Shown in pieces: positions 1 through 9,314 of a DNA stretch of 64,000 nucleotides. Numbering within the stretch: position 1 is the first letter of the stretch; each line of letters starts with the position of its first letter. Source of the DNA: Pseudomonadota bacterium (GTDB taxonomy: Bacteria > Pseudomonadota > Gammaproteobacteria > Burkholderiales > Burkholderiaceae_C); contig JAJZAQ010000004.1 of the NCBI GenBank assembly GCA_021799355.1, positions 31,821-95,820 on the forward strand, read 5' to 3'. The notes beneath the pieces were generated by a model that saw only the letters and a list, made by a program, of their open reading frames with translations, did not search any database and was not told the DNA's origin. A program made the position numbers and the translations under genes.

Positions 1-1446
1 CAGCAGCCAGTCGTCTGCCTGCACGGCGACGAGTTCGCTTTGCTGCGCCAGCGCACGCGGCAGGCCCACGGGTAGCTCCAGGCGCTGCACCAGGCTGGGC
101 CAGTCGATCGCCTCGACGCCGGCGTCGGCACGGCGCGGTGCATCGTTGCGATGCTGCTGCGAACTGCCGTCTGCCGGCGCCAGCGACGCCGCCACCGCGG
201 AAACGGCCACGGTGTCTGCTTCCGTCTCCCCGGCGGGCACGGGCGGCTGCCCGGCAACAGCCGCGGGCAGCCGCGCCTCAGCGGGCGTCGGCGCCGTCGT
301 TTGCGGTCGCGGCAACATCAGTCCGTCCGGCGGTACGTCGCCGCCGAGCAGCGGGGAAAACGCCAGCAGGCGCAACAAGGTCATGGTGAAACCCGTGCGG
401 TCATCTGGCGCCAGCGACAGTTCGTTGCGGCCGTGCAGCACCGTGGTATAGGCCAGCTGCACGAGCTCCGGGCTGAGCTGCGCCGCCAGCGCGGTCAGCG
501 CGGCGTGCTGCGGCTCGTCGGCATCGGCGGCCTGCGGGACCACTTGCCGCAGCGCGATGGCCTGCAGCATCCCGGCGAGTTCTTCCAGCGCGGCGCCGAA
601 CGACAGGCCACGCGCTTCGAGCTGGTCGATTTGCGCCACCAGCGCCGGCCCGTCCTGCGCCGCAAGTGCCTGCAGGATGGAAAGCACGTCCCCGCGGTCG
701 ACCGTGCCCAGCATCTGCTGCACCGCGGCAGCCTCCACCGCCCCGGCGCAATACGCCAGCGCCTGGTCGGTCAGCGACAGTGCGTCGCGCATCGAGCCGT
801 GTGCGGCGCGGGCGATGAGCGCGAGCGCAGTGGTGTCCGCCGGCACGCCCTCGGCCTGCAGCACCCGCTGCAGATGGCTGACGATGGCCGCCGGCGGCAT
901 GGGTTTGAGGTTGAACTGCAGGCAGCGCGACAGCACGGTCACCGGGACTTTTTGCGGATCGGTGGTGGCGAGGACGAATTTCACGTAGTCCGGCGGCTCC
1001 TCCAGCGTCTTGAGCATGGCGTTGAAGGCGTGGTTGGACAGCATGTGCACTTCGTCGATCATGTAGACCTTGAAGCGCCCGGCCGTGGGCTTGTACACCG
1101 CCTGTTCGAGCAGCGTGGTCATGTCTTCGACACCGCGGTTGGACGCAGCGTCGAGCTCGATGTAATCGACAAAGCGCCCGGCGTCGATTTCGGTGCATGC
1201 GCTGCACACGCCGCAGGGCTGGCTGGTGACGCCGCCCTTGCCGTCCGGCCCGGTGCAGTTGAGCGCCTTGGCGAGGATGCGCGAAATCGTGGTTTTGCCC
1301 ACGCCGCGCGTGCCGGTGAACAGATACGCGTGGTGCAGGCGGTTGTGGTCGAGCGCATGGGTGAGCGCGCGCACCACATGGTCTTGTCCGACCAGGGTGG
1401 CAAACGATTTGGGGCGCCACTTTCGCGCCAGCGCGACGGAAGTCAT
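1..1446 (-). CDS. dnaX: DNA polymerase III gamma/tau subunit, C-terminus beyond window
   Basis: Clamp-loader ATPase of the replicative polymerase. It loads the beta clamp and, as tau, links the polymerase to the helicase. The ATG at 1446 opens a protein beginning MTSVALARKWRPKSF. A Walker A motif (GTRGVGKTT) lies near residue 45, followed by the four-cysteine zinc module (C in ALNC, then CGVCSAC) and the Walker B-type IDEVHML segment. After the AAA+ core the sequence becomes Ala/Pro/Arg-rich, as expected for the tau linker. The reading frame stays open for 482 codons to base 1, so the tau C-terminal domains are outside the window. I did not see a clear gamma-frameshift heptamer in the visible part. 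Identification is secure; only the 3' end is missing. Confidence 0.95.
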   Translation of the reverse strand, partial: MTSVALARKWRPKSFATLVGQDHVVRALTHALDHNRLHHAYLFTGTRGVGKTTISRILAKALNCTGPDGKGGVTSQPCGVCSACTEIDAGRFVDYIELDAASNRGVEDMTTLLEQAVYKPTAGRFKVYMIDEVHMLSNHAFNAMLKTLEEPPDYVKFVLATTDPQKVPVTVLSRCLQFNLKPMPPAAIVSHLQRVLQAEGVPADTTALALIARAAHGSMRDALSLTDQALAYCAGAVEAAAVQQMLGTVDRGDVLSILQALAAQDGPALVAQIDQLEARGLSFGAALEELAGMLQAIALRQVVPQAADADEPQHAALTALAAQLSPELVQLAYTTVLHGRNELSLAPDDRTGFTMTLLRLLAFSPLLGGDVPPDGLMLPRPQTTAPTPAEARLPAAVAGQPPVPAGETEADTVAVSAVAASLAPADGSSQQHRNDAPRRADAGVEAIDWPSLVQRLELPVGLPRALAQQSELVAVQADDWLL

Positions 1447-1596
1447 GCGCGCATTTTAGGATCAGGCCAACCGGTATTCGGGGGTGCCTTTGGCTGCCGG
1501 GCCTTGCCGGCGCACGGTCGTGGTCACCCCCATCTGCCGGCCACAGGCGTTTCGCAATAAGCTCCTGCCTGACGCAGTTGCCTCCTCCCACCGACC

Positions 1597-2139
1597 ATGC
1601 CAGCCTCTGCCATCCGCCATTGCACCGCCTGCGGCGCGCCGGTCGTCTACCGCGTGCCCGCGGGGGATACGCGCCCGCGCGCCGTCTGTCCGCATTGCGG
1701 TCACATCCAGTACGAAAATCCGCGCAACATCGTCGGCACCATTCCCGTGTGGGAGCAGCAGGTTCTGCTGTGCCGGCGGGCGATCGAGCCGCGTTACGGC
1801 CTGTGGACGCTGCCCGCCGGCTTCATGGAACTCGACGAAAGCACCGAAGGCGGCGCCCTGCGTGAAACACGCGAAGAGGCCGGCGCTGACGTGCGGCTCG
1901 ACGGCCTCTATGCCGTGATCAACGTCCTGCCTGCGCATCAGGTGTATCTGTTTTATCGTGGGCAGCTGACCTCGCCACGGTGGCACCCCGGAGAGGAAAG
2001 CCTGGAAGTGCGCTTGTTCCACGAAGCCGAAATCCCCTGGGACGAGTTGGCGTTCCGCAGCGTGGCGCAAACCCTGAAGCGTTATTTCGCCGATCTGCGC
2101 ACCGGGCATTTCCCGGTTCACACGTTCGACATCAGTTGA
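1597..2139 (+). CDS. Nudix hydrolase with N-terminal zinc ribbon
   Basis: A 180-residue Nudix phosphohydrolase, likely acting on a nucleoside diphosphate derivative such as ADP-ribose or a dinucleotide. The N-terminus carries two CxxC-type pairs (CTAC near residue 10, CPHC near 32) that form a zinc ribbon. The Nudix box follows at about residues 76-98, with the pattern G-x5-E-x7-RETREEAG intact, so it should be catalytic. The zinc ribbon plus Nudix layout resembles NudC-like proteins, but the protein is shorter than NudC. It is transcribed away from dnaX and convergent with the TauE/SafE gene. The substrate cannot be told from sequence alone. Confidence 0.88.
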   Translation: MPASAIRHCTACGAPVVYRVPAGDTRPRAVCPHCGHIQYENPRNIVGTIPVWEQQVLLCRRAIEPRYGLWTLPAGFMELDESTEGGALRETREEAGADVRLDGLYAVINVLPAHQVYLFYRGQLTSPRWHPGEESLEVRLFHEAEIPWDELAFRSVAQTLKRYFADLRTGHFPVHTFDIS

Positions 2140-2174
2140 ATCGCCCCTGCCCGGCCGATGCACGGCAAGCCGGG

Positions 2175-2918
2175 TCAGAACGCGCAACCGCCCACCGGCA
2201 ACTGGGTGCTGGCGTGCAACAGTTTCCAGAAACCGTAAGCCGCAAAGCCGAGCAGAATCCCGCCGGCAGTCAGGTGAAACCCGCGCTGATTGGTGCGCTG
2301 ACTCACCCAGCGCAGGGTATGGCCGGCAAACAACATGTGCGGCAAGGTGCCCAAGCCGAAGGCCAGCATGGCCAGCGCGCCTTCCCAGGGCGTCGCGCTC
2401 AGAAAGGCCAGGGAGAGCGCGGAATACACCAGGCCGCATGGCAACAACCCCCACAGCAGGCCGGCGGCAAGCCGTTTGGGCAAGGTATTGAACGGCAGCA
2501 GCCGCGACAGCAGCGGTTGTGTCAGCCGCGTCAGGCCGCGCCCGATCCAGCCCCCTCCCAGCCATGCCTGCTGCCAGGCCAGCCAGCGCGGGGTCGTCAT
2601 CTGTTGCAGCACCATCCACGCCCCGGCGCCGGCCAGCACCACGTTGCCAAGAGCGAACAACGCCAACTGCACCGGACGGGCGCTGGCCGACCAGACTCCG
2701 GCACCCACCAGGCCGGCTATCCCTCCCAGCAGGGTGTACGAGAGCACCCGCGCCCCCTGCAGCTGCAACTGCTGCCAAAACAGCCGACGCGCAGGCAGCA
2801 GCACCTGCTCGGTTGCCGCCCGTTCCGCGGCAACGACCAGCCCACCGCACATCGCCGCACAGTGCAGCCCGCCTGTGAGCCCCATCAACAACAAAGTCAG
2901 TGGAATGGTTGTATTCAT
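2175..2918 (-). CDS. TauE/SafE-like (DsbD-type) membrane protein of the cbb3 locus
   Basis: A 247-residue polytopic membrane protein with about six hydrophobic segments. The first helix contains GLHCAAMCGG, the cysteine-bearing motif typical of the sulfite exporter TauE/SafE and DsbD/CcdA-like group found beside cco assembly genes. In many proteobacteria this family sits in or next to the ccoGHIS cluster, where a role in oxidase maturation is suspected but not firmly defined. Here it is divergent from fnr across a 58-bp gap and faces the cco operon from the other side of fnr. Its role in metal or redox handling for cbb3 oxidase is an inference from family and position. Confidence 0.8.
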   Translation of the reverse strand: MNTTIPLTLLLMGLTGGLHCAAMCGGLVVAAERAATEQVLLPARRLFWQQLQLQGARVLSYTLLGGIAGLVGAGVWSASARPVQLALFALGNVVLAGAGAWMVLQQMTTPRWLAWQQAWLGGGWIGRGLTRLTQPLLSRLLPFNTLPKRLAAGLLWGLLPCGLVYSALSLAFLSATPWEGALAMLAFGLGTLPHMLFAGHTLRWVSQRTNQRGFHLTAGGILLGFAAYGFWKLLHASTQLPVGGCAF

Positions 2919-2976
2919 CGCATTCTGCTGTATCCTGTCACAACTGATTCAATCAAATATTGCAACATCTCGATCT

Positions 2977-3717
2977 ATGAAATCCACGCCGACGCCCACA
3001 GCCACGCAGATGGAAAAACCCCATCCCTGCGACGTGTGCTTCCAGAGCAAATTCTGCCTGCCCATCGCATTGCAGCAGTCAGAAATGGCGCGTATCCGCG
3101 ATGTGATCCAGGCGACGGTACGGGTGCAAAAAGGCGAGGCGCTGTTCACTGCCGGGCAGTCGATGACCAAGGTGTATTCGGTGCACGCCGGGTCGTTCAA
3201 GTCGTACATCTCCAGTCCGGACGGCAGGGAACAGATCGTCGGCTTCCACATTCCCGGCGAGCTCATGGGGCTGGAAGGTTTGGGACAGCACACCTATTTC
3301 ACCGATACGGTGGCGCTCGAAGACAGTGAGGCGTGTGAAATCGATTTGCGCGCATTGGAAACCACCACGCGCGACCTGCCATCGCTGCAACATCAGTTGC
3401 ACTGCATCGTCGGCAACAAACTGATTCGCGCGCAGCAGGATCAGTTTTCTCTCGGCAGCATGCACGCCGACGAACGCCTGGCCCGTTTTCTGCTGGATTT
3501 GTCCGAGCGGTTCAAAGCACGCGGGCTGTCGCCGGATGAATTCGTCCTGCGCATGAGCCGCGAGGAAATCGGCAGCTACCTCGGCCTGAAGTTGGAAACG
3601 GTCAGCCGCCTGATGTCCAAGTTCCATTCCGCCGGGCTGATTCATGTCGCCCAGCGCCAAATCCGCATCACCGACCGCCACGGTCTGGCCGAACTGCTCA
3701 TGCCGCAGAGCAATTGA
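2977..3717 (+). CDS. fnr: Oxygen-sensing transcription regulator FNR/ANR
   Basis: A 246-residue CRP/FNR-family regulator. The four cysteines of an oxygen-labile [4Fe-4S] cluster are visible: C18, C21 and C27 at the N-terminus (C-x2-C-x5-C) and C120 in the sensory domain. A cyclic-nucleotide-type beta-roll follows, then a dimer helix and a helix-turn-helix ending LETVSRL, which has the Glu-Ser-Arg pattern that reads TTGAT half-sites. The reading frame is open further upstream, but the ATG at 2977 gives the family's usual length. No good Shine-Dalgarno precedes it. Its likely targets are in the same window: matching boxes precede ccoN and ccoI. It is convergent with ccoH. Confidence 0.93.
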   Translation: MKSTPTPTATQMEKPHPCDVCFQSKFCLPIALQQSEMARIRDVIQATVRVQKGEALFTAGQSMTKVYSVHAGSFKSYISSPDGREQIVGFHIPGELMGLEGLGQHTYFTDTVALEDSEACEIDLRALETTTRDLPSLQHQLHCIVGNKLIRAQQDQFSLGSMHADERLARFLLDLSERFKARGLSPDEFVLRMSREEIGSYLGLKLETVSRLMSKFHSAGLIHVAQRQIRITDRHGLAELLMPQSN

Positions 3718-3854
3718 GGCGATCGGTCGAGGCTGGCGGCGGCAGTTTGACGGTCCCCAAACCGGCACCCGATCTCACCGCCTGACGCCACGCCAAACCG
3801 ACGCTGTGCCAAACGCTGTAGCCCTCGCGCTGGCGTCTGGCGCGCCACGTGTCT

Positions 3855-4334
3855 TCAGACACCGGGTTCGAGCGTCACCGGAGAATGCGGCACCCACACC
3901 CCGGCCAGCCGCCAGTTGGCAGTTTCGGCGTGCACGCGGTAACGCACGGCGTCCAGCGGCGGCGCAAATGCGCTGTAGACCCCGGCTGCCGTGCGGTGCA
4001 AATCGATCTGCACATCCTTCAGGTTCGACAAAGGATGACGCAACATCAACCGCAGATGCTCCTCGGCCACAGGCTGGTTGAATTTGAGTTCGATGCGCCC
4101 CGCTGCCTGCGACAGCACCCCGTTGAGGTGCATGGCCTGCGCGTGCTGCTCGCGATGAATATCGCCGCCAACCGCCAGGCCTTTTTTGTAATAGTGATCG
4201 GTGACCAGGCTGTCCGGCGCGCGGGTCGCCAGATAGATGGTGACAAAGCTGGCGACGACGACACTCAACGGCAGCGCCATCAAAAACCAGGGCCAGGGTT
4301 CACGGTACCAAGGGCGCGGTGACAAGGTGGACAT
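3855..4334 (-). CDS. ccoH: cbb3 oxidase assembly protein FixH/CcoH
   Basis: A 159-residue membrane-anchored FixH-family protein needed for assembly or stability of cbb3 oxidase. A single membrane helix lies at about residues 14-37. It is followed by the family's conserved LVTDHYYKKGLA segment and a beta-rich periplasmic domain. The ATG at 4334 has a GGAG Shine-Dalgarno seven bases upstream. It is the last gene of the ccoNOQP-G-H row, 45 bp downstream of ccoG, and converges on fnr. The length and the DHYYKKGL motif make the family call firm. Confidence 0.9.
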   Translation of the reverse strand: MSTLSPRPWYREPWPWFLMALPLSVVVASFVTIYLATRAPDSLVTDHYYKKGLAVGGDIHREQHAQAMHLNGVLSQAAGRIELKFNQPVAEEHLRLMLRHPLSNLKDVQIDLHRTAAGVYSAFAPPLDAVRYRVHAETANWRLAGVWVPHSPVTLEPGV

Positions 4335-4379
4335 AGGAAAACTCCTGCAGGGCGTGGTGAAGTCAGAATCAAGGCACGA

Positions 4380-5798
4380 TCAAGGCACAATGAACGTCGT
4401 CTGGCCCGATGCGCTGATCGGCTTTGCATCCTCGGACACCGCCTTGATTTCGATTTTATAGATACCCTTTTTCGCCTGGTCGACGGGCAGGGTGACTTCA
4501 AGCGGCTCCAGAATGTTCGATGAGGCCGGCACCTCGTAGACGTTTCGCCGGTACACCGCCAGCCCGTCGAGCCCCTTGGCCTCGATACGGATCCTGCGCG
4601 GTTTTTCCGTGGTATTCATCAACTGGATTTGATAAACGTTCTCCACCAGCCCGCCGGGAATTTCGCGCGATAACACGCCACGATCGCGCATCACGTTCAT
4701 TTTGAGCGGGTCACGGGTTGCCAGGCCGCCGACGAACAAGCCGACCAGCACCAGCAGCAAGGCGGAGTAAATGAGAATACGCGGACGCAGCAGGTGGGCC
4801 CATTGCTGGCGCTTGTTCCATTTGTTTTTCAGCGCATTTTCACTGGAGTAACGGATCAACCCCCGCGGGTACCCCATTTTGTCCATGACTTGGTCGCACG
4901 CATCGACACAGGCACCACAGCCGATGCACATGTATTGCAGACCATTGCGGATGTCGATCCCCGTTGGGCAAACCTGCACACAAATACTGCAATCGACGCA
5001 GTCTCCCTTGCCCTCGCTGCGCGGATCGACCCCTTTGCTCCTCTTGCCCCGCGGCTCACCGCGCTCCGGGTCGTAAGTGACGATCAGCGTGTCCTTGTCG
5101 AACATCACCGACTGAAAACGCGCGTAGGGGCACATGTACTTGCACACCTGCTCGCGCATGAAGCCGGCATTGCCATACGTGGCAAAGCCATAAAACAAAA
5201 TCCAGAATGTCTGCCACGGCCCGAGACTCAAGCTCAACACCTGTCCCGCAAGGGTGTGAATCGGCGTGAAATAACCGACGAATGTAAATCCGGTCCACAA
5301 CGCCAGAGCAATCCACAAACCGTGCTTGAGCACCTTTTTTGTAATCTTGTTGGCGTTCCATTCCGAGCTGTCCAGGCGGATACGTGCCAGGCGGTCTCCC
5401 TCGACCTTGCGCTCGATCCACATGAAAATTTCGGTGTAGACGGTTTGTGGGCAGGCATAGCCACAAAACAGACGACCGGCAATCGCCGTGAATAAAAATA
5501 GGCTGTATGCCGAAATGATCAGCAGCAGGGCGAGAAAAATCACGTCCTGCGGCCATAGAATCATGCCAAAAAAATAAAACTTGCGTGTCGTGAGATCAAG
5601 CAAAACCGCCTGCCGCCCATCCCACTGCAACCACGGCAGGCCATAAAAGATCGCCTGCGTCAAGAGCACCATGGCCACGCGCCAGTTATTGAACCAGCCT
5701 GTCACCGCTCGGGAGTAAATTTTTTTCCGCACCTCATAAAGCCACTCTTCTGTGGCGATCATTTCGGTGTCTTTCGGTTCTGGGGCCTGGGCGTTCAT
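4380..5798 (-). CDS. ccoG: Cytochrome c oxidase accessory ferredoxin-like protein CcoG
   Basis: A 472-residue polyferredoxin-type membrane protein (FixG/RdxA/CcoG). Known members act in copper reduction for cbb3 oxidase biogenesis. About five membrane helices are interspersed with cysteine motifs. Two classical [4Fe-4S] motifs are present, CVDCSICVQVCP and CIGCGACVDACD, around residues 265-310. A GYACPQTVYTE motif follows the third helix. The C-terminal 120 residues form an immunoglobulin-like FixG domain outside the membrane. It lies between ccoP (95 bp upstream, with a hairpin in the gap) and ccoH. Confidence 0.94.
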   Translation of the reverse strand: MNAQAPEPKDTEMIATEEWLYEVRKKIYSRAVTGWFNNWRVAMVLLTQAIFYGLPWLQWDGRQAVLLDLTTRKFYFFGMILWPQDVIFLALLLIISAYSLFLFTAIAGRLFCGYACPQTVYTEIFMWIERKVEGDRLARIRLDSSEWNANKITKKVLKHGLWIALALWTGFTFVGYFTPIHTLAGQVLSLSLGPWQTFWILFYGFATYGNAGFMREQVCKYMCPYARFQSVMFDKDTLIVTYDPERGEPRGKRSKGVDPRSEGKGDCVDCSICVQVCPTGIDIRNGLQYMCIGCGACVDACDQVMDKMGYPRGLIRYSSENALKNKWNKRQQWAHLLRPRILIYSALLLVLVGLFVGGLATRDPLKMNVMRDRGVLSREIPGGLVENVYQIQLMNTTEKPRRIRIEAKGLDGLAVYRRNVYEVPASSNILEPLEVTLPVDQAKKGIYKIEIKAVSEDAKPISASGQTTFIVP

Positions 5799-5840
5799 TG
5801 CGCGTGGAAAATCAGAGCTGCGGGGAGGTCAAGACAAAAC

Positions 5841-5860
5841 GGGGCGCTTGGCAGCGCCCC
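5841..5860 (-). terminator. Hairpin between ccoP and ccoG
   Basis: A perfect 8-bp GC-rich stem (GGGGCGCT paired with AGCGCCCC) with a 4-nt loop. On the minus strand it is followed by GTTTTG. The T run is short, so it is more likely a partial terminator or mRNA 3'-end stabiliser than a full stop. It would set ccoNOQP expression above ccoGH. Confidence 0.55.
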
Positions 5861-5893
5861 GGCGCAGGATGGATAACAAGCGGATCGAAACGT

Positions 5894-6838
5894 TTACTGG
5901 TTCGCCGCCGACCCGTGGCTGATGCTATAGATGTAAGCTGCGAGCAGATGGATTTTTTCCGGTGACAGAAAATCCTTTTGCGCCGGCATTTGCCCGGCCC
6001 GGCCTTTTTCGATGGTGTGCGAAATCGTTTCGATACTGGAGCCGAACAGCCATTGACGCTTCGGATCGGCCAAGTCGGGTGCGCCCAACGCCTTGTTGCC
6101 AGTACCGTCGGCACCATGGCAGGCGGCACAGGCTGCAGCGAACAGCGGTTTGCCCTGCGCCGCCAGTTTGGCGTCGTGGCTCAGGCCGCTGAGGCTGCGG
6201 ACGTAATTGGCCACCGCCAGCACGCCCTGTTTGCCGCCCACTGCTGCCTCCATCGGCGGCATCATCCCCATGCGGCCATTGGTGATGGTTTCAACCAATG
6301 TTTCCGGGCTGTTGCCGTAGAGCCAGGCGTTGGCGTTGTGCTGGGTCAGATTGGGGAAACCTTTGGTTCCTCCGGCATCCGACCCGTGGCATTGCGAGCA
6401 GTAGGTCAAGAACATGCGCTGGCCGGTCGCCATCGCGGCCGGATTTTTTGCCAACTCCGGAATCGGGGTTTTCATATAGCCGGCGTACAGCGGTTCGATG
6501 CGCGCGTCGAACGCCGCCGACTCCTGCTGGTACATCTTGTCGCTGGAAAAACCCAAAACGCCCTTGTAGAAGGCCAGGCCGCCGTACAGCGTCAGGTATG
6601 CGACGGCAAAAACCAGCGTGAGGATGAACAGCCCCATCCACCAGCGCGGCAGGGGGTTGTTGAACTCCTGCAGATCGCCGTCCCACACATGGCCCGTGGT
6701 GGCGATGGGGTTGCCCGCCTTGTCGCGGAAAACCGTTTGTTTGGCCGTCAGCCGCAGGAACAAAAACAGCGAGACGATGGAAACGATGGTGACGCCGCCG
6801 ATCCAGAAGGCCCACCCCGGGGAATAGAACTGGTTCAT
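5894..6838 (-). CDS. ccoP: cbb3 oxidase subunit III, diheme cytochrome c
   Basis: A 314-residue membrane-anchored diheme c-type cytochrome that passes electrons to CcoO in cbb3 oxidase. Two membrane helices occupy roughly residues 9-30 and 67-90. The heme-binding motifs are CSQCH at 147-151 and CAACH at 237-241. Candidate methionine ligands lie in GRMGMMPP and AGQMPAQ. The start codon overlaps the ccoQ stop in an ATGA arrangement, consistent with translational coupling. Length and motif spacing match the family. Confidence 0.96.
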   Translation of the reverse strand: MNQFYSPGWAFWIGGVTIVSIVSLFLFLRLTAKQTVFRDKAGNPIATTGHVWDGDLQEFNNPLPRWWMGLFILTLVFAVAYLTLYGGLAFYKGVLGFSSDKMYQQESAAFDARIEPLYAGYMKTPIPELAKNPAAMATGQRMFLTYCSQCHGSDAGGTKGFPNLTQHNANAWLYGNSPETLVETITNGRMGMMPPMEAAVGGKQGVLAVANYVRSLSGLSHDAKLAAQGKPLFAAACAACHGADGTGNKALGAPDLADPKRQWLFGSSIETISHTIEKGRAGQMPAQKDFLSPEKIHLLAAYIYSISHGSAANQ

Positions 6839-7041
6839 GATTTGGACTTCTCGGTGGTCTGCGAATCCCCGCCCTTGCCGCTGGTTTTGCTGAACGACTC
6901 GGGCGGATGGTTTTTGGAATCGAGGAAGGGGATCATTCCGTCTTTCTCATGCGTCTTTTTGAATCGCGGGGCGTACGCCCACCAGACGATCGCGGCAAAG
7001 ACGACGATGGACAGCAGCAGAACGATCGAGCCGAAGGACAT
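6835..7041 (-). CDS. ccoQ: cbb3 oxidase small subunit IV (CcoQ/FixQ)
   Basis: A 68-residue protein with one N-terminal membrane helix (about residues 5-25, SIVLLLSIVVFAAIVWWAY) and a charged cytoplasmic tail. CcoQ stabilises the interaction of CcoP with the CcoNO core. It lies 9 bp after ccoO and overlaps ccoP by four bases. Such small subunits are weakly conserved, so the call rests on position, length and topology as much as on sequence. Confidence 0.9.
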   Translation of the reverse strand: MSFGSIVLLLSIVVFAAIVWWAYAPRFKKTHEKDGMIPFLDSKNHPPESFSKTSGKGGDSQTTEKSKS

Positions 7042-7050
7042 GGCGATTCC

Positions 7051-7692
7051 TCAGTAATTGACGTAATTGGCCTTGGACTTGTAGCTGCTCAGCGCCGTCC
7101 CCAACCCTTGCAGGTAGGCGATCAATGCGTCTTCGCGCGTTTTGCCCTCCAGTTCTTTGGGAGCATTGGCGATTTGCTCGTCGGTGTACGGCACGCCCAG
7201 CATCCGCATTGCACGCATCTTGGCCTGGATCTTGTCGGCTTCGGCCGGCTGGTGTTGCAGCCAGGTATAAGCCGGCATGATGCTTTCGGGCACGACGTCG
7301 CGCGGCTGGCGCAGGTGCAGGCGCTGCCATTCATCGGAGTATTTGCCGCCGACACGCGCCAGGTCCGGGCCCGTGCGTTTACTGCCCCACTGGAAGGGGT
7401 GGTCGTACACCGATTCACCGGCCACCGAGTAATGGCCGTAACGCTCGACCTCGGCGCGCAGTGGGCGGATCATCTGCGAGTGGCAGAGGTAGCAGCCCTC
7501 GGCCAGATAGACGTCGCGGCCTTCGAGTTGCAGCGCGGTGTACGGCTTGACCCCGGGGATGGGCTGGGTGGTCGTCTTGTCGAAGAACAGCGGCACGAGC
7601 TGCACCAGCCCGGCGATGCTGACGACGATGGCCACCAGCACGATCATCAGGCCAACGTTTTTCTCAATGGTTTCGTGACTGAAAGTCGCCAT
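7051..7692 (-). CDS. ccoO: cbb3 oxidase subunit II, monoheme cytochrome c
   Basis: A 213-residue membrane-anchored cytochrome c that relays electrons from CcoP to the CcoN active site. One membrane helix spans about residues 13-36. The heme motif CYLCH is at 67-71, followed by SQMIRPL, the family signature. The reading frame is open to 7749, inside ccoN, but the ATG at 7692 has a GGAG Shine-Dalgarno six bases upstream and gives the normal N-terminus [12 protein letters not shown], so I use that start. It lies 19 bp downstream of ccoN. Confidence 0.96.
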   Translation of the reverse strand: MATFSHETIEKNVGLMIVLVAIVVSIAGLVQLVPLFFDKTTTQPIPGVKPYTALQLEGRDVYLAEGCYLCHSQMIRPLRAEVERYGHYSVAGESVYDHPFQWGSKRTGPDLARVGGKYSDEWQRLHLRQPRDVVPESIMPAYTWLQHQPAEADKIQAKMRAMRMLGVPYTDEQIANAPKELEGKTREDALIAYLQGLGTALSSYKSKANYVNY

Positions 7693-7711
7693 GAATGTCT
7701 CCAGTTCAGGG

Positions 7712-9154
7712 TCAGGCGTGAGCTGCGCTGAGCGCAGGCACCGGTGCATCCACGGGCTTGCCCTGGCGGATGGTGCGGTAAGCGTTGTAGACCATCAGGC
7801 ACATGCCGAACAGGTAGATCGAGCCACCAATGACACGGATGACGTACAGCGGAATCACGGCCTTGACGCTTTCGATGAAGCTATAGGTGAGCGAACCGTC
7901 CGGCTGCATCGCACGCCACATCAGGCCTTCGGTCACGCCGGCCACCCACAGCGAAGCGATGTACAGCACGACGCCGATGGTCGCCGTCCAGAAGTGCACC
8001 TCGATGAGCTTTTTGCTCCACATCTGCGTCTGGCCCCACAGCCGCGGAATCAGGTAGTACAGGCTGCCCATGGTGATCATGCCCACCCAGCCCATGGCTC
8101 CGGAGTGCACGTGGCCGATGATCCAGTCGGTGTAGTGACCGAGCGCCGAGACGGTCTTGATCGACAGCATCGGACCTTCGAAAGTCGACATGCCGTAGAA
8201 CGACAGCGCGGTGATCAGGAACTTGAGGATGGGATCCTCACGCAGCTTGTACCAGGCGCCCGACAGGGTCATGATGCCGTTGATCATCCCGCCCCAGGAG
8301 GGTGCGAGCAGGATGAGCGAGAACACCATGCCCAGCGACTGCGTCCAGTCGGGCAGCGCGGTGTAGAGCAGGTGGTGCGGGCCAGCCCACATGTAGGTAA
8401 AGATCAGCGCCCAGAAGTGGACGATGGACAGCCGGTATGAATACACCGGGCGCTCGGCCTGTTTCGGGATGAAGTAGTACATCATGCCGAGGAACGAGGT
8501 GGTGAGGAAAAAGCCCACCGCGTTGTGGCCGTACCACCACTGGATCATCGCGTCCTGCGCGCCGCCATAGACCGAGTAGCTCTTCCACGACAGCAGGCTG
8601 ATCGGCAGCTTGATGTTGTTGACCACGTAGAGCAGCGCGATGGTGATGATGTAGGCGCCGAAGAACCAGTTGGCCACATAGATGTGCGGGGTCTTGCGCT
8701 TGAACACCGTGCCGAAGAACACGATGGCGTAGGCCACCCAGGTGACGACGATCAGCAGACTGATGGGCCATTCCTGCTCGGCGTATTCCTTGCCGCTGGT
8801 GATGCCCAACGGGTAGGTGATGGCGCAAAGCACGATCACCGCAGTCCACCCCCAGAAGGTGAACTCGGCGAGCTTGGGCGCGAACAGCGGCACCTGGCAG
8901 GTGCGCTGCACGACGTAATACGAGGTGGCGAACAGCGCCGTGCCGCCAAAGCCGAAGATCACCGCATTGGTATGCACCGGACGCAGCCGCCCCCAGCTCA
9001 GCCATTCGATGCCATAGGTCATGTCCGGCCAGACGAGCTGGGCGGCGATGAACACGCCGACCAGCATGCCGACCACGGCCCAGACCAGGGTCAGCACGGT
9101 GAATTTGCGCACCAGTGCGTAGTTATATGTCTGCTTAAGCGTCAGATCGCTCAT
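7712..9154 (-). CDS. ccoN: cbb3 oxidase subunit I (heme-copper oxidase core)
   Basis: The 480-residue catalytic subunit of the cbb3-type high-affinity oxygen reductase, with about 12 membrane helices. It binds the low-spin heme and the heme-CuB centre. Conserved segments include [14 protein letters not shown] early, [21 protein letters not shown] for the copper-binding histidines, and [10 protein letters not shown] late. I place the start at the ATG at 9154, with AGG-TGGAG eight bases upstream. A GTG at 9163 would add three residues. An FNR box ends 73 bp upstream, and subunits II-IV follow in order. Confidence 0.97.
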   Translation of the reverse strand: MSDLTLKQTYNYALVRKFTVLTLVWAVVGMLVGVFIAAQLVWPDMTYGIEWLSWGRLRPVHTNAVIFGFGGTALFATSYYVVQRTCQVPLFAPKLAEFTFWGWTAVIVLCAITYPLGITSGKEYAEQEWPISLLIVVTWVAYAIVFFGTVFKRKTPHIYVANWFFGAYIITIALLYVVNNIKLPISLLSWKSYSVYGGAQDAMIQWWYGHNAVGFFLTTSFLGMMYYFIPKQAERPVYSYRLSIVHFWALIFTYMWAGPHHLLYTALPDWTQSLGMVFSLILLAPSWGGMINGIMTLSGAWYKLREDPILKFLITALSFYGMSTFEGPMLSIKTVSALGHYTDWIIGHVHSGAMGWVGMITMGSLYYLIPRLWGQTQMWSKKLIEVHFWTATIGVVLYIASLWVAGVTEGLMWRAMQPDGSLTYSFIESVKAVIPLYVIRVIGGSIYLFGMCLMVYNAYRTIRQGKPVDAPVPALSAAHA

Positions 9155-9198
9155 CTGCTCCACCTGATGGAAAAAGAAACGAGGAAGTAATGTAGAGC

Positions 9199-9240
9199 AT
9201 CGTCATTTACTTATGGACACACTATGTTGACATGTATCAA
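9199..9240 (-). promoter_or_regulatory. FNR/ANR box and promoter of ccoN
   Basis: TTGACATGTATCAA at 9227-9240 matches the FNR consensus TTGAT-N4-ATCAA in 9 of 10 fixed positions. Its centre is at 9233.5. A class II arrangement (centre at -41.5) predicts a start site near 9192. A -10-like GACGAT lies on the minus strand at 9204-9199, in register with that. This gives a leader of about 38 bases to the ccoN ATG. Activation under low oxygen by the FNR protein at 2977-3717 is inferred. Confidence 0.85.
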
Positions 9241-9314
9241 GACATTGCGATCCGTTAGGGTTAGCACTGATCTGGGGAAAGCGTCAATGCGACACCTCGC
9301 CGCATCGACTGCAG

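Noticed and set aside
2944..2956. CTGAT-TCA-ATCAA in the fnr/TauE intergenic region as an FNR box
   Set aside because: The half-sites are three bases apart rather than four, so it does not fit the FNR site; autoregulation cannot be claimed.
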